Program-made: the position numbers and the translations under genes
Shown here: positions 35,994-49,694 of the stretch, in pieces
How positions within the stretch are numbered: the stretch's first letter is position 1
How the letters are laid out: each line of letters opens with the position of its first letter
Origin: Phaseolus vulgaris
Taxonomy: Eukaryota > Streptophyta > Magnoliopsida > Fabales > Fabaceae
Assembly: GCF_000499845.2 (NCBI RefSeq)
Contig: NC_023753.2
Span: forward strand, 12,131,181 to 12,195,180
Length of the DNA stretch: 64,000 nucleotides
Direction: 5' to 3'
Notes under the pieces: model-generated
Told to the model about the DNA's origin: nothing
The model's database searches: none
The model's input: only the letters and a program-made list of their open reading frames with translations

Positions 35994-38900
35994 ATGCAAA
36001 ACTCCGTGCACGATCCGCAAGATCAGAGGTATTTTCGATTTTCCCGCGTCTTTCCCCTCTTTATTATGCTGCTTCGCCTCGTACTTTCTGTTTTTGGTTT
36101 TCGGCTGTGAGGGTGTTTGATGCTTTTGAAGTTTTTCTAGCTTGCTTTCTTCTCGTCTACTTCATGGAAAGAGTTTGATGGTGTTCCTATTTTCGTAGTG
36201 GTTTCGAGTTTTTAGTTTATTGGTTGTGGTTTGGTGCCTTTGTTGTGTGATTTATTGTTTTCCATAATTGGTATTTGGTGCGTGAGGAATTTTTGTTTTG
36301 TGTGTGATTTGGTTGGATTTTAGTTTTTGGCTTCGTTCTTCGGACATGTTTTTACTATTCGAAGTAATCCAGAGAAAGTTTAAGATCTATCTAATTGAAA
36401 TTTGTGAATCTAACTGTGAGGTCGCTCTAGAGAGACGTATTGGGTCTGTTCTTGAGAATTATACTTTTCTAATTCTGGACCTAGGACTTAGTTGGGTTCC
36501 ACTTGTGTTGGTTCGGCGAGTAGTAATTGTTACTGACACATGGGTGAGAATGCCCTCTTCCCTTGGATATTCATTCCTCATGTTAGTTTGGAACTCTAGG
36601 ACTAATTGACTTCATCTATCCTCGGAATTCAAGTTTGAACCCAATTTTCTGGACACGTCTATTAGATTATATTCAAATTCACAAGGAAAGCCAATCTTAG
36701 AAGACTAGCCTGCGGTATCTCATTGCTTAAATACCATGTTATGCCTCCTTGTTTTGGACATAAAGTTACATTTCCCTTCCAAATTTGGGATACACAGCGG
36801 TCAACTGCAGCTACACACTCAGAATAGTCCTTCCCCTGGTCGCTCCTTTATAAGATGCCTCTCCCACTTTGCCCAACTCTCTGGTCTCAGCAAAGGCACT
36901 AGCTTTCATGGCTCACAAGCTGATGTAGTACAAGGCTTCTAGATAGGGCAAGGATTCAAGGATTGAGAGACGATCAGTTAAACATAGCCAATGAATGGGC
37001 TGTTTCTTCTGTAACAAACCAGGAAAAGAAAGTTATTTATAATTATGGATTTATGATTCAAGGAAAAGGTCTGCCGTACAACTGTCGAGGTTTTGCTTTT
37101 ATAGTGCAACCTAAGCCCTTCTAGGTTACATGCTTTCAAGCCTAACTCTTACTCATTACCAATGGCAAAATGTAATCCTTTTAATCTTACTTCTAATCCA
37201 AACACATTAGGAATCCTTGGACGTAAAGTATAAAATCAAAATAAATATGATCTAAATTCTACCCATTATCATTTACTTGAAGCTACCAATATTGATGGGC
37301 TTGTTTGTTTAAGCTTAATAAAACATGAAAAACTTCTATAAGTAATATAAATTCTATAAATATGTCTTTTAATTTCAAAACACCTTTTATTTTAAAAGCA
37401 CACTAACAGGCCCTAAAATAACTTTAGACCAGTAGTTCAAAAACCTGTCTGGTTGATCCAACTCATTATAAACTGTGCGAGAAAGAAACAGAGAAATGTA
37501 AGAAAGTGAAGGAGATGGGAAGAGATATCCAAATCTTGCAGTAGAAGCTTTCTGATTAGAAATTTGAAACTAGTGTCTCTGAATGATGAGAGCTTAAATT
37601 CTCTGTTAGAAATATAATGATATTGTCTTAGAATATTTTAGAGCATCTTAGATGATCACTTAGGATTTATTCTTTTATATTTTGATTTATTTTCTTAGTT
37701 AGTTACGATCTTTATAATTATAGGAATATCTGATTGGAATTAGATTTATTGGAAGGTGATTTATAGGTATGTCATATCATGTATATAGGAATAGAATATC
37801 CTATAATTATTTATATTTATAGTCATCAGCTTATATAAAATGGATTCTGTTGTGTAATCCATAGACAGTTCTGATAATCTCTCACATTTATTTTTTTCTC
37901 TTTCAACAGTCTCAAATGTAACCCTACATAAATCAGCTAGTTGCAACTGTCAGAGACTGTTAGAAGAATCACAAATATATCTGACAGTTGTCATTCTAAC
38001 AAAACTTATTCTGAAAAAAAAACTTAAAATTGGCCACAAGGAAATTGAACTTCTTTCCTGATGTTTAGTTATGACTAATTTGATCACTAATCCAGTAGTT
38101 ACCTATAGCTGATGCATGCATATATATATATATATATATGTAGAAGACCTATTTGGGGCACCTTTTGGGAGTGAGATGCTCGTTTCATCTCTGTATTCTT
38201 CTCATTTCTGTTTTGCATTGGTGCACTGCGTTTTCAAAAGCTTTCTGTGGAATCGTCTCCTATTTCAATCCGTGCTGGACCAATCATTATACCAATAATC
38301 AAGTCTTCATTCAACTGATGGAATACATTCCATTAACCTGGGAGCATTAGCTGATCTGGTACATCAATGCATTCTCTTATGCCCATTTCAATGTTGTCTA
38401 ACTTTGCTAACTTCCCCCTCTCAACCCGTATCTTGTTTGTTCTGGAAACACATCTTCCTATTTCATCTTTTCCCGAATCTCAGGAATGAAATAGAAGCTC
38501 AATAAGGAATAGCAAAACCTAGTTTACTTGCCAGCTCAAACTGGATGCAAACTTATGGTTGATGCCATGGAGAATATAAAGCCCATATGCGAAGTGGAAA
38601 AAGTATCTTTTTCTCTTTCTATATATATATATAGATAAATAGATAGATACAGATATATCCATCTTCTGTCTGAATAACACACATGAGACACTGTTCAACC
38701 ATAGTTCCACAGCCTGAACCATCTAACATGACAATATATTTTTACTAGTTCAATAACTAGTCCAGCTTTTAAATTTTTAACATAACTCTGCTAATAGATA
38801 TTTACTTTTCTTATGCTCTTGCATTACAAGTCCATGAAGGGAGCTCATCCCCCAAAATGTTAGCTTATTGGGTGGGAGAGTCTTATGACTTAAGTACCAC

Positions 38901-41900
38901 ATTCAGCTTTTTTTGTTTGCTCACTGCTGGGTATAGCATAATTTAGGACATTTTCCTTAAGTAAAACACTCTTAAAATAAGTGAACATTTTCTTTGGCAG
39001 GAGAGAAGGGCTTTTTTTACTTTCTATTTAATGTGTATGAACTCCTCTATTTTTATTTTGTTATTGAACTTCATTGTTATTTATCTTTGGCTGGAGAGAG
39101 GGACTGGGGCAAGGTAAGTCACTGAGAGGAAAGAAAAGGAAGGAAGGATATAACAAGTCGCCATGAAGGTCCTTCCTCCCTCCAAATTTAGTCAGCATAA
39201 ATTAAAGAATAGTTGTTTAGGATTTTCACTACCGACTTAGCATTACAATCAGTTTTCTTTTATTTTTCTTCCCTATCAGATATTTTTTGAACTATATTAA
39301 TTAAATGTGTGTTGCTTAGGATTGCTTCCAGCACGGAGGATTCAACTGCAATGACTATTGAATTCCTGCGGGCAAGATTGCTTTCTGAAAGGTCCATCTC
39401 AAAAAGTGCTAGACAGAGAGCCGATGAACTGGCAGAAAAGGTATGTTAAGTTTAAGTTTCCTGTATTATGGAGTAAAACATGCCTGATCCGTTTTAGGGA
39501 CTGTTTGGATACTGGTCAGAAGAGTTTTTTGAGAACTTCTCTACTAGAAATATAGAGTTTTTTTTTTTTTCAGTAGAGAAGCTCTGAAAAGCTCCTCTCA
39601 CTTTGTACCCAAAATGGCCTTTAATGCTCCCTTATTGACACTAAATGTTTTCTCCATTATTTTAATCAGGTCATGGAATTGGAGGAACAACTAAGGATGG
39701 TGATTCTTCAGAGGAAGATGGCTGAGAAGGCCACTGCTGATGTTCTTGCCATTTTGGAGAGTCAAGGGATAAGTGGTGTATCTGATGAATTTGATTCAGG
39801 CTCAGACCTTGAAAATCCTTTTGATTCTAGTATGAGTAATGAGTGTGCAAAAGAGGATGAGGGGCCTATGAAATCAAAAGGAAGACAACATGGGTCAGAT
39901 GAAATGTCTGGTTCCAATGAAGATTCTTCACTAGTATCCAGTAAAAGTTTGTCCTGGAAAGGACGCCATGATTTGTCCCATTCTCTTGAAAAGTACAAGA
40001 CCAAGAGTACTAATGTGAGGAGGCAAAGCAGTTTTTCATCTTTTAGTTCTTCACCAAAGCATCGCCTTGGAAAGTCATGTCGCAAGATAAGACATAGGCA
40101 ACCCAGGTAAGTCGTAACCTTTTTTCTTTCTGATCAAGTTTTTTATCCCCATTATGTGACTAGTTTCCACAGAGAACACTGATATTTTCCTGCTTGTTCT
40201 TCAATTAACAAAAAATATGCTTTTTTCTAGTTTAGACTTGGTTCCAACTAATAGGCTTAGGGCCTTTCAATTACCAGGGTTATGTTATACCTCTGGTTGC
40301 TCAGTTACTGTTTTGCAATCAAATCTGATTTTAAAATAACTGTGCCTATAAATTTGGTTTTTCTTTTGATAAATTCTTGATCCCTCATTTTTTACATACC
40401 TTTTGAGGAAGTGTCTCAGAAAATTGGTAATGCTAAAAGTACTAATAAATTAGTTTTTCTGCCTGAGAGTGTTTATTATATTACTTTTTATAGTCTTGTC
40501 CTCTATGCTCCAAATTCATATATGAATAACCCCTGAATGTAATTTGCATTTTTTTTTTCTCTTGTAACACTTGTCTTCCTGATTGCTTGTGAAGTTGATA
40601 AGTATGTTTTGTATTTTCCCAGGTCAGTAATGGAGGAGTCTAGAGGCAAGTTTGTTCATGTTAACTGCCAAGTAAATGAACTTGTATCCTCTTCTGAAGG
40701 ATTTCCAAATTTCCGAGATGGTGGATCTAACATCCTGAAAATAGAATCTAAAATTCAAGAAGAGGATGGATCAGAGGCAAACCTACTTAGCAAAAATCAT
40801 CACATAGATGGATATGGAAGAGAGAATGAAATGGAAAAGGCTCTTGAACACCAAGCCGAACTTATTGACCAATATGAAGCAATGGAGAAGGCTCAAAGAG
40901 AATGGGAGGAGAAGTTTAGAGAGAATAACAGCACAACACCGGTATGATTCAGCTAGACTTACCATATTCTAAGTGTTTTTTCTTGAAACTTGGTGTTTGG
41001 TTGTTGCATTTATGACAATTGCAGGAAGGTTCAAATGATTTTAGGCATAGTTTGACATTAAATCAGAATTAGAGACTCCAGTTTAGTTTATAAATGTTTC
41101 TATGTAGAGAATGTCATTTAATTTGTGGCAATGTGCTATTTATTCTAAATTTTGCTACATTTGGTTGGAGCATAACTCATGTATCTTTAAGGAGATTTCA
41201 TTGGATCAGCTGACGGGGTTATATTAACAATTGGAAGTATGGTGGATCTCGTTGAAAACTATGGCAGCTTTAAAGCGCTACTCTCTAGTGTGGTCGAAAA
41301 TTTTTGGTGGCACCATGTTTTCAATGTAATGCCAAATATAGCATAGGTGATTGACTTCTATTTGGTGTAAAGCAAATGTTCTTCCTTTCCTTTAATCTCG
41401 AAGGATTTGTTAGCTTTTCTTCATTGGTTTTTATTGTCTTATTTTAATGTTTGTATTTTTTCTTTCAAGAGTTTGGTTAAGGGAGGAGAGCACAGTGATC
41501 TCGTGCAATATACTAATTGTACAGTGTTAGACTGTTAGTCAATGTTGAGTAAAAGTTACTTGTCTTTATTTTGACATGAGTAATTGCAATTTGCAAATTT
41601 AATACAGGAAATAGATGTAACAAAAATATCATCTTGAACACAAAACATAGGTGCATTGGACAATCCTTCAGGTCCTGAAAGGCTTGAAGTGTTATTTGTT
41701 GAAAAGTACAAATTTTATTATAATTTCATTTGCGTTTGCAGTTGAATATATTTGATAAAATTAAAATGAGGACAATGTATAGGTTTAATCTGCCTTGTGC
41801 TAAATTCAAATTTAATTAGAAGAATGTAGTTTATTATAATAAGCTCTTGAACGCATATTCCTATGGATGCTTTAAAGAAAGTTAATGCTGAAGGTTCAAG

Positions 41901-43680
41901 ATTAGTCTTATATCTCTTATTTTTACCAATGTATTTTGTAGTTGTCATTTATGGTCTGTTTGGTAGAGAGGGGAGAAATAGAGTATGTGGAAATAAATTT
42001 AATGACTAGAAATAAAATAAAAAATTAAATGTGTTTGGTTGAAGAGAAATAAAGAACATATGAGGAGAGGGATAGAGAGAAGCGTGAAAATGAGTGAGAG
42101 ATAGAGTAGAAAAGTGTTTGCTTAGATCACCTTTTTAATTTTCTCTTCGCTGCTTCTCTCACCAAACATACTAACTTAAATCCAACCTCTTAATTTCCTC
42201 TCCTCTCCGACCAAACATAACATTAGAATTAGAGTAAGTAGTGAAGTAACTTATTAAGTAACAAATAGGAAAACTGTTTTTTATCCAAAGATTATAGTAA
42301 GCTCACATGCAAAAATATGGAAGACCTTTGAAAAAGTAGATGTAGTGAACAAATTCAATGAAACACATGTATGAAGCTCGGTTTGATCAAAATGTTTGAG
42401 GTAGAGTGTTTTTTGTGTATTATATGTCAGCTTTTTAATCTATGCTTCCACTATATTAAACAAGTAATAATTTCATTCTCCTGATGGTTCAGTTAATACA
42501 GTTCATGTTATTTTCTTCTATTAACCTTGTGCATCTGATGATTTTATGATTCAAAATAGGTTATTTAATGCTTTCTCATTCCATGTAAATCACCTGAAGT
42601 CTCAAACTTAGTTTTGGATCCTAAATTATCCAGGATTCATGTGACCCGGGCAATCACTCAGATATGACTGAGGATAAAGATGAAGGCAAGGTTCAGATTC
42701 CATATGCTGCTAAGGTGGTTACCTCAAAGGCTGAAGAGAGTAAAGGAGAACCCGGGGGTGTTTGCTTATCAGAAGAAAAACTCAAAGCTGAGGGCAGAGA
42801 AATTATGCCAAAAAAACACGATGATACAGATGTTTACAGAAACCAGAAGAGCACAACTTTTAGCACTTCTGATTTCCTTGGTCAAGAAAACTCACACTCC
42901 CCACTGAAGGGAAATCAAAATGAGATATTGGTAAATGGCCACTCTCAGTCTTCTGATATGAACCATCTAGATCAAGGTAGACATAGTTCCTTTCCAACTG
43001 ATATTCATGGTGTCCAGCACCAACATGATGCTTCAAAAAACCAAAAGGATCTCTATGCATTAGTTACTCGTGAACAATCTCACCAATTCGATGGTGTTCT
43101 TGAATCTCTTAAACAAGCTAGAATATCCCTACAACAGGAACTTAATAGGTTGCCAGTAGTAGAGGGTGGGTACACTGCTAAACCGTTGCCTTCTGTTAGT
43201 AAAAATGAGGATAGATTTGAAATTCCTTTCGGGTTTTCTGGTCTCTTCAGACTACCAACAGATTTTTCTGATGAAGCAACTCCTAGATTCAATGTCCGTG
43301 ATCCAACTACTGGATTTGGTTCAAACTATCATCTTAATGGAACCATGTCTAGAACTTCTGTTGGTCAGTTTTTCACCAATCCTCCTCACTCTGGCAAAAT
43401 GTTGATGAGCCCGTCTGCTAATGATCAAGCTCTTGCCACCCGATACTTGGAAAATGGGTCAAGATTTAGTTCTAGTCAGTCTCCTTTTGATCCTTTCTCA
43501 AATGGAGGTCCACTATCTTCCAGTAAATACTCGTATCCCACGTTTCCCATCAATCCCTCCTATCAAAATGCAACACCACAGATGCCATTTGGTGATGAAG
43601 TTTCAAGGCCCTATTCAAATAGCACAGTTGGGGTTCCTCTTGCAAATCGTTTCTCATTTAATGACGATCATTTAAGATGA
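35994..43680 (+). CDS. Plant coiled-coil protein of unknown function, 652 aa
   Basis: Five exons with GT/AG borders: 35994-36028 (MQNSVHDPQDQ), 39320-39440, 39670-40106, 40623-40941 and 42634-43680, totalling 1,959 nt. Phases agree at every junction. Exons 2-3 encode a strong coiled coil (MTIEFLRARLLSERSISK, then ADELAEKVMELEEQLRMVIL, residues about 24-85). An acidic and Ser-rich middle follows (SDEFDSGSDLENPF; RRQSSFSSFSSSPKHRLGK), then a second short coiled coil (MEKALEHQAELIDQYEAMEK, about 275-300). The long C-terminal exon is low-complexity and ends RFSFNDDHLR. There is no enzyme domain, membrane segment or signal peptide. I recall similar plant proteins annotated only as myosin- or trichohyalin-like coiled-coil proteins, which carries no functional weight. 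Introns 1 (3.3 kb) and 4 (1.7 kb) contain transposon pieces. The exon 1 call rests on position, splice phase and Kozak-like context, and is the least certain part. Confidence 0.82.
37604..37908 (+). mobile_element. 305-bp solo LTR in intron 1 of the coiled-coil gene
   Basis: Begins TGTTAGAAATATAATG, ends TCTCTTTCAACA (TGTT/AACA inverted ends), with tataaaatgg about 70 bp from the end. The flanks TTCTC and GTCTC match at four of five positions, an eroded target duplication. The style (short, AT-rich, TATA near the 3' end) fits a copia-type LTR. No internal sequence. Confidence 0.65.
41957..42217. mobile_element. Foldback MITE in intron 4 of the coiled-coil gene
   Basis: The ends TGTTTGGTAGAGAGGGGAGA and the complement of tcctctcctctccgaccaaaca form a roughly 25-bp imperfect inverted repeat. 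Second-tier internal copies (gtgtttggttgaagag, cttctctcaccaaacat) repeat the same motif. No coding sequence, and no clear target duplication. Related half-sequences appear at 39496-39600 and 44505-44610. Confidence 0.55.
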
Positions 43681-46600
43681 AACATGTATATATAATTTCA
43701 TTAGGTTAGCAGCTAAGCTTGGTGTAAAAGTAATGGTTTTTCTTTGTTATGTACTTTAAGGTGATTCTCTGTATTCTCTATAGTTGTGTTGGGAAGAGAT
43801 TTTTGTATGACAAAATACACTCTAAATTATTCCATTAATCTGAACTGTTTTTACTTTAAATGCCGAACTGAACTATTTATTGGTCATCAAGATTGTCGCA
43901 GATTTATCTCTAGATTTGATAATTTGAACCTGAGATTAAATTTGATAATGTGAAACATGTTTCAGTGTGTTAATCTCACAGTGATAGAAGAAAATGGAGG
44001 GGAGGGTAGGGAAGGAGAGGGGATTTTTTTAAACCTTTTTGTTTAGTTCAGTTTTTAGGAGAACAAAATTCTTTTTTCTCTTCTATTTTCTGTTCCTCTT
44101 CAATATTGGAAGGATCAGGAGGAAAGAGGAGGTTGGAAGGATCAGGAGGAAAAGAGGAGGTTAGTTAAAATATTTTAAAGTATATTGATAAAAATATTTT
44201 TATTTATCTTTTATATCTAAAATTATAAGTGTGGAAGAAAATTATTTGTGTTAATTTTTCCTCTTTTCTTGTGAACCAAATAAGAAAAGGATTATTTTGC
44301 CTCTTTTCTTTTAAAATTTCTCTCCTTTCTACCACACAATTAAAAAACATCCCTCCTTTCCCTTTCACTACCATCCCTACTTTAAAATGGCATCCCTTCT
44401 CTCTTGTTGAATTAAACATATTCTTGGTAGGTTGAAAACAAAATATAAACTGACTTTAAATTATTGAATGTCATTTGATATGTGATTAAATTAATGAGTG
44501 ACCAAACTATGGGTTTGGTTGAATAAAAGGTACAAGTGGTCGAGAGTTTTTTCTTCTAGAAATATAGATTCTTTCTAGCAGAGAATTTCTCCAAAGTTTC
44601 ATAGTTTTATATTCAAACAGATTGAATATGTATTAAGGTAAAAGGAAATTGATTTTGATAGACTTTTCAGAAGAAAACTTTCAATCCATTTTAAAGGCTC
44701 TGAAGTCAATCCAAACTCATGTTTTGTGATTAAATTTATCTGGTTTTGATCTCATTATTAGTGCACAGTATTACAAAAACCTAGCCTTGTTAACTAAAAC
44801 CTGTTTCTGCAACATTCTGAGGCCTCTTGTCCCACCTCTTTGTCTCCTTGAGATCTTCCTCCTCAGTCCCAATCAATGCCTTGGAAAATTTCAACACCCT
44901 TTTCAGCTTTACTTCCTCCATATCATGTCATGCTTCCCACTAGCAAGCTCATAATTGAAGATTTCGGATATACTGACAAAAGCAACCGAAAAGATGGGTT
45001 TAACTCACTTCTCACTTTTTTTCCCTTCACACCTAAAGTTATGACTACCAAAGAAAATAAAAAGATTGATCTGCAAAATAATTTGAAAAATTTAACATTA
45101 ATAAATAACAAATCTAGTTTTGAGTAACAACAAATTATTCAGAAATTTATAATTTTTTTAAACCAAGAGAGAACCAAGTGAAATTGTTATGGATTTGTAG
45201 CAGCAAGAACCATGGCAAGAGATTTGGGGGGAGGTGAGATTGTTGATTTTCAATAGTCAAAGCAGAGTAGTCAGTTTCCATCAATCTCTATCTGATAAAT
45301 AGTATTTTTTTATAATTTGAATAACAAAAAAAACTAAATTATATTATATATCGTCACATTTGTGAAAGGTTCATTGAGATTAGTGTAATGTCATTTTAAT
45401 AACCTTTTGTCAAACTTAGTAAAAACTGGACCAAATGATTCTGAACCCAAATGGAAAAATATGGGAAGGTGTGACATCACAGAAGTACAACTCCACTTTT
45501 ATGAAAAATACACTTATTAAACTTGTTCTGTTCCTTTCTTTTCAAAAGTAAAATACTACTAAAAAAAACAGTGTTTAAATAACATGAAAGTATGTGAATA
45601 ACTACCAAGTAAAATAATAACACTTGAAATTATGATTGATTTTAAATTTTGTTAAATATACATGATTGATTTTATTATATTTTTTATTTGTTAATCTCAA
45701 GTTAACATATAGACTAAATTTGTAAACAAAAATAGATGAGTGAAAATTGGTGAAATTGAAAAAGGAGGAGATACAAGTAACTATCACATATAATTTCATA
45801 AAGAATCTTTCAATTATTAAATTTAAACTTGATTCTCACTTTATAACCACTCTCTGGTTTAATTAATCAAGCAATTATTCGCTTTCTACTCTATTAGTTT
45901 ATTAGTTAATTGTTTAATCACTATTCTCTTCCTTGATTGGATCAAGAGAAGAAAAAAAAGAGAGAAGAAAACCTTCTGATGTGATCCGAAAAGAAGGGAG
46001 AAAAAATTTCAATAATATACTAAAAGTACTACCTTTGTTCTTAAAATTTGCAAAGAAAGTAGAGCACATATTCTTTATTGGAAATTATCATTTTGACTCA
46101 ACATCATAGGCACTAAACTTTTCTTTAGACTAAAAACACTGATCTTGTAGTTTTCGTTGAATTGATGAGACTAGAAAATGAAGAAAAAAAAAGAGAAAGT
46201 ACAAGGAACATTAAGATTGTTTAATTAAGAAAAAACAGGAAAAAATAAAAAAAATGAATGAAAAAGTTGTATTTGATAAAATAAATTTGGTTATATATTA
46301 ATATATTTATAAAATAATTTAGAAAATAAATATTTAAAAATAATTTAATGTAATTTTTTTTCTTCTGAAAATGTAAGTTAAAGTTAACATAAATGTTAAA
46401 TTAAAGTAAAAATTTATCATAAAAAATTTAATAAAACAAAAATTATAATTTAGAATAAAAATATATTAAAATAAATTCTTAACAAATTAATTATTTTATT
46501 TATTATTTTAATTATACTTTTTTATAAAATAACGCATATATTAACAAAACAATAAAATTATTTTTATTGATTATTTTAATGTTTTTATTTTTTAACTATT

Positions 46601-47432
46601 CATTTATTATATAATAAAGTATATTAATAATATGGTTATCAAAATAATTACAATTACAAATATAATTGATTATATAAACATAAATAATAGTTAAATATTT
46701 ATGAATATAGGTAATTATACACATTGATTATAACATATATTATAGTGATGAAAATTTAATAGCACAATTTTTTTTTAATTTTATATTTTTTAATATATTT
46801 GCTTTTATATTTATTTTTTTATCTTTCCTTCCCTAAGCCAATATTTTGTTGGAAAAATAAAATTAAAGACCTTAAATTAAAGTTGTATATTAATTTAGTT
46901 CATTGAGATTGTCCTTGGTCAGATAAATATTAGATGATAATATAAAAATATTTATGTTAGCACAACACTCTTGCCTAAATTCAAATAAAAAGTCTCCAGC
47001 AGCAGTGAGTCATCATCCTTCATCTTCTTTGTTTCATAGCTAAAGAACAGTAATCAAAACTTGATTTAGATCTAAAAAATCTTGATCATAACCATCATTA
47101 CCCTTTTCTCTTTCTCACTCTCACTCTCATCAACTCACCCACTATGCCTTCTAGGGTTTGCTTTCTCTGTCTCACTGGGACAATACAACAGTCCCAATTC
47201 TCACCCTCTCATACCCCCATTCTCTGATTCACCCTTAACCTCCATACCCACCGAGAAAAGCATGCATCTTTAGTGCCACCGCATCTAGCCCACTTCAGAT
47301 TCTCCTCTGAAACCCACGGAGGGAGATGCTGGCGGTGTCTGTTAGTGTTCACTTTTCAACTGGGGCCTTTTCATCTAGAATCTGAAATTGGAGGGTTCTT
47401 TATCAATTTGGGATTTTTTTTTATTGTGAAAA
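43681..47432. other. Intergenic region with a purine/pyrimidine foldback
   Basis: At 43994-44385 a purine-rich start (gaggggagggtagggaagg) is mirrored by a pyrimidine-rich end (catccctcctttccct), suggesting a decayed foldback element; inside it a 27-bp unit (ggaaggatcaggaggaaaga...) is duplicated at about 44108-44160. The stretch 45.1-46.9 kb is AT-rich with nothing recognisable. From about 47.0 kb it is the promoter and leader of the RING-H2 gene, including ctctttctcactctcactct. Confidence 0.5.
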
Positions 47433-49694
47433 ATGATTTCTTCTGGGATTAACTTGGTGATGACTGTGATTGGGTTCGCGGTGAGCACCATGTTCATTGT
47501 TTTCGTCTGCACCAGGCTCATATGTGCTCGAATTCACTTGAATGCTGCAAGGAGATCCTTTCCTATTGTCTCCAGATCCAATCTCAGCATGGTGCACATT
47601 TTTTGCGTTTTCAAGTTAATATTAAAATTTTCGTTACAGGATCATTAGTTTTTTGGAGTTTAAGTTGTATCCACTGTTAGTGTAAAAAACTACACTCGAA
47701 AATAATTAGAAGTCATGACTTTTATGGTAACTCCTGTGCAAGTCAACAAATTTAGCATAATTTCTATCAGTTGGTTGACAGAGTAAATTTTTTTCTTTCA
47801 CTTTTGATTAAATAGTCCATTGATCAAATCGACCATGCACCTGGCAATAATGTAAAGGGTTTTACATTATCATCCAATTACAAAATATATTTGTTAAATT
47901 TACAATAATTATCTTAAAAGTGATACTAATCATGACACATACACACACATATTTTTTTTTACACTTTACACTGATAGAACACAGTAATTAAACTTTTTGA
48001 TGCAGTACATACTTTGTGTTGTTTTCCCAATAAATATGATGTCATTTTATTTGAATTGGATTTATTATGAATTAGACATTTTTTCCGTGTTCAGATGGAG
48101 CGGGGTTGCCATGGTCTCGAACGCGTGACTGTAGCCAAATTTCCAACAAAGAAGTACAGTGACAAGTTTTTTGCTGCAGCAGAAAATTCTCAGTATGTTT
48201 TATATCTGTTTCTCATTTATTTGTTCATTCATTTTTGTCCAACCTGTCTATGATGTTAATTTAATAATCTCTTACTGTATGATACTCTTATGGGAAAATA
48301 ATATAAGGTACTTTATGCCTATTTCAGTAGTTAAGTTAAAAAGAATTGCATGGACAGGAATTTGTAATGAAGGTGTCAATCCCATATATTGAAAGGCATT
48401 TAAACTACAGGAGGTTTTGCACCTTGTAAGGGGGTTATAGCCATTTTTTCTGTGGGTTCTGATGCCACCTCTGCTCCTATGTTCTTTAATTTAAAAATGT
48501 ATGTATCGCGCATGAGAAAGTGATATGATGATGATATCTTCCATTGGCTTAGGACTAACTCTTATCTGGGTCTTGCTTAGATTGTCCTATCACCATCTCT
48601 TTTGTTGATTTCCTGCAAAAGAAGCTTATGTTAGAGTGAATTTCTTTGTTCTATACGATTATGCCATGGGAATGGATCCTCTCAAGTCTAATTTTATCAT
48701 GACATGGTCATATTCATATTTTAAGTCCATCTCTTTCTTGGTAGACGATAGAAACAGGTGGGAACTATCTAATAGTATTTGTTAGGAAAGAGATGTTTAC
48801 AAAGTTTAGCATGGCATATTACCAACTCTTACAAAAACTATTTATGATATGAATAACTTGCAGTGACCTCCCACAAGGTTTGCCTACTAACTACCTCTTT
48901 CTCTTCATATTCTGATGATCCTTTAATATTTCACACATACTCCCTTCATTATAGCCTCCTACACATTATGACAAAAAGGTAGTTATGTTCGCAAAACTTG
49001 TGGCATGCCAGTGCAATCTAATCATGTCATGAATTTGGAAATTTAAATACAGCTTTGGTAGTGGTTGGGCCTAATGGTCTGTTGTTATTCTTACAAACGA
49101 TACAAACTGATATGAAGTTCTTATGTGTGTGGTTCATGTTGTAAGGAACTTAATTGAGGGGAGTGCTTTAAGTTTTTAACAAGTTTCAGATATGAGATTA
49201 TTGATGACAGTTCTCATTCAGTTAATTATTTCCTGGTTTTGAACATGCAATATCATTGTTTTTGAAGATGCACAGTCTGTCTCTCAGAATACCAAGGTGA
49301 GGATATGCTGCGTATCCTCCCTTATTGTGGACACTCTTTCCATGTGACCTGCATAGACCTATGGCTGCAGCAGAATTCCACGTGTCCCGTGTGTCGGATA
49401 TCGTTGCGTGAATTTCCAGATAGAAAATGGTTAATGCAACCCTTGTTCAGCTCTGCTTTACAACCTGGCATAGAATCCTTTGATATGCGTCATTATCACT
49501 GTATGATGGATGATAATGGATTACCAGCAAGAACCCCTGACAACCATGGGGTGAATCCTATAGAAGAAGATAATTTTCCAGCTGAGGGTGGGGGAGCAGT
49601 TTCTATGGACAATATCACATGTTTAAGTGAGGGTGACTTCATTAAAGATGAGGCGAAGAAGCATGTAGAGAGTCCATCAAACTTCCAGAATTGA
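47433..49694 (+). CDS. ATL-type RING-H2 finger E3 ubiquitin ligase (membrane-anchored)
   Basis: Three exons, 47433-47591, 48095-48192 and 49268-49694, give 227 residues. Residues about 6-32 are a single hydrophobic membrane segment ([16 protein letters not shown]). A basic stretch and the conserved linker [18 protein letters not shown] follow; ATL proteins usually have GLD at this spot, here GLE. The RING-H2 finger is complete: C87, C90, C106, H108, H111, C114, C125 and C128, with the tryptophan W118 expected for E2 contact and the proline in CPVC. The acidic tail after about 140 is disordered. The closest remembered members are Arabidopsis ATL58/ATL59-like proteins. Such ligases sit in endomembranes and ubiquitinate unknown targets; no substrate can be inferred. 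The second exon starts with ATG directly after the acceptor, so exon 1 joins as SNLSM-MERG. Confidence 0.9.

Noticed and set aside
36298..36942. Plus-strand ORFs of 103 and 68 codons in intron 1 of the coiled-coil gene
   Set aside because: No domain seen. They lie within a long intron containing repeat pieces and do not connect by splice phase.
44836..44925. Minus-strand frame MEEVKLKRVLKFSKALIGTE... of about 38 codons that looks protein-like
   Set aside because: It begins just after an in-frame stop, has no recognisable domain or flanking exons, and could be a gene fragment or chance. Only a homologue search could decide.
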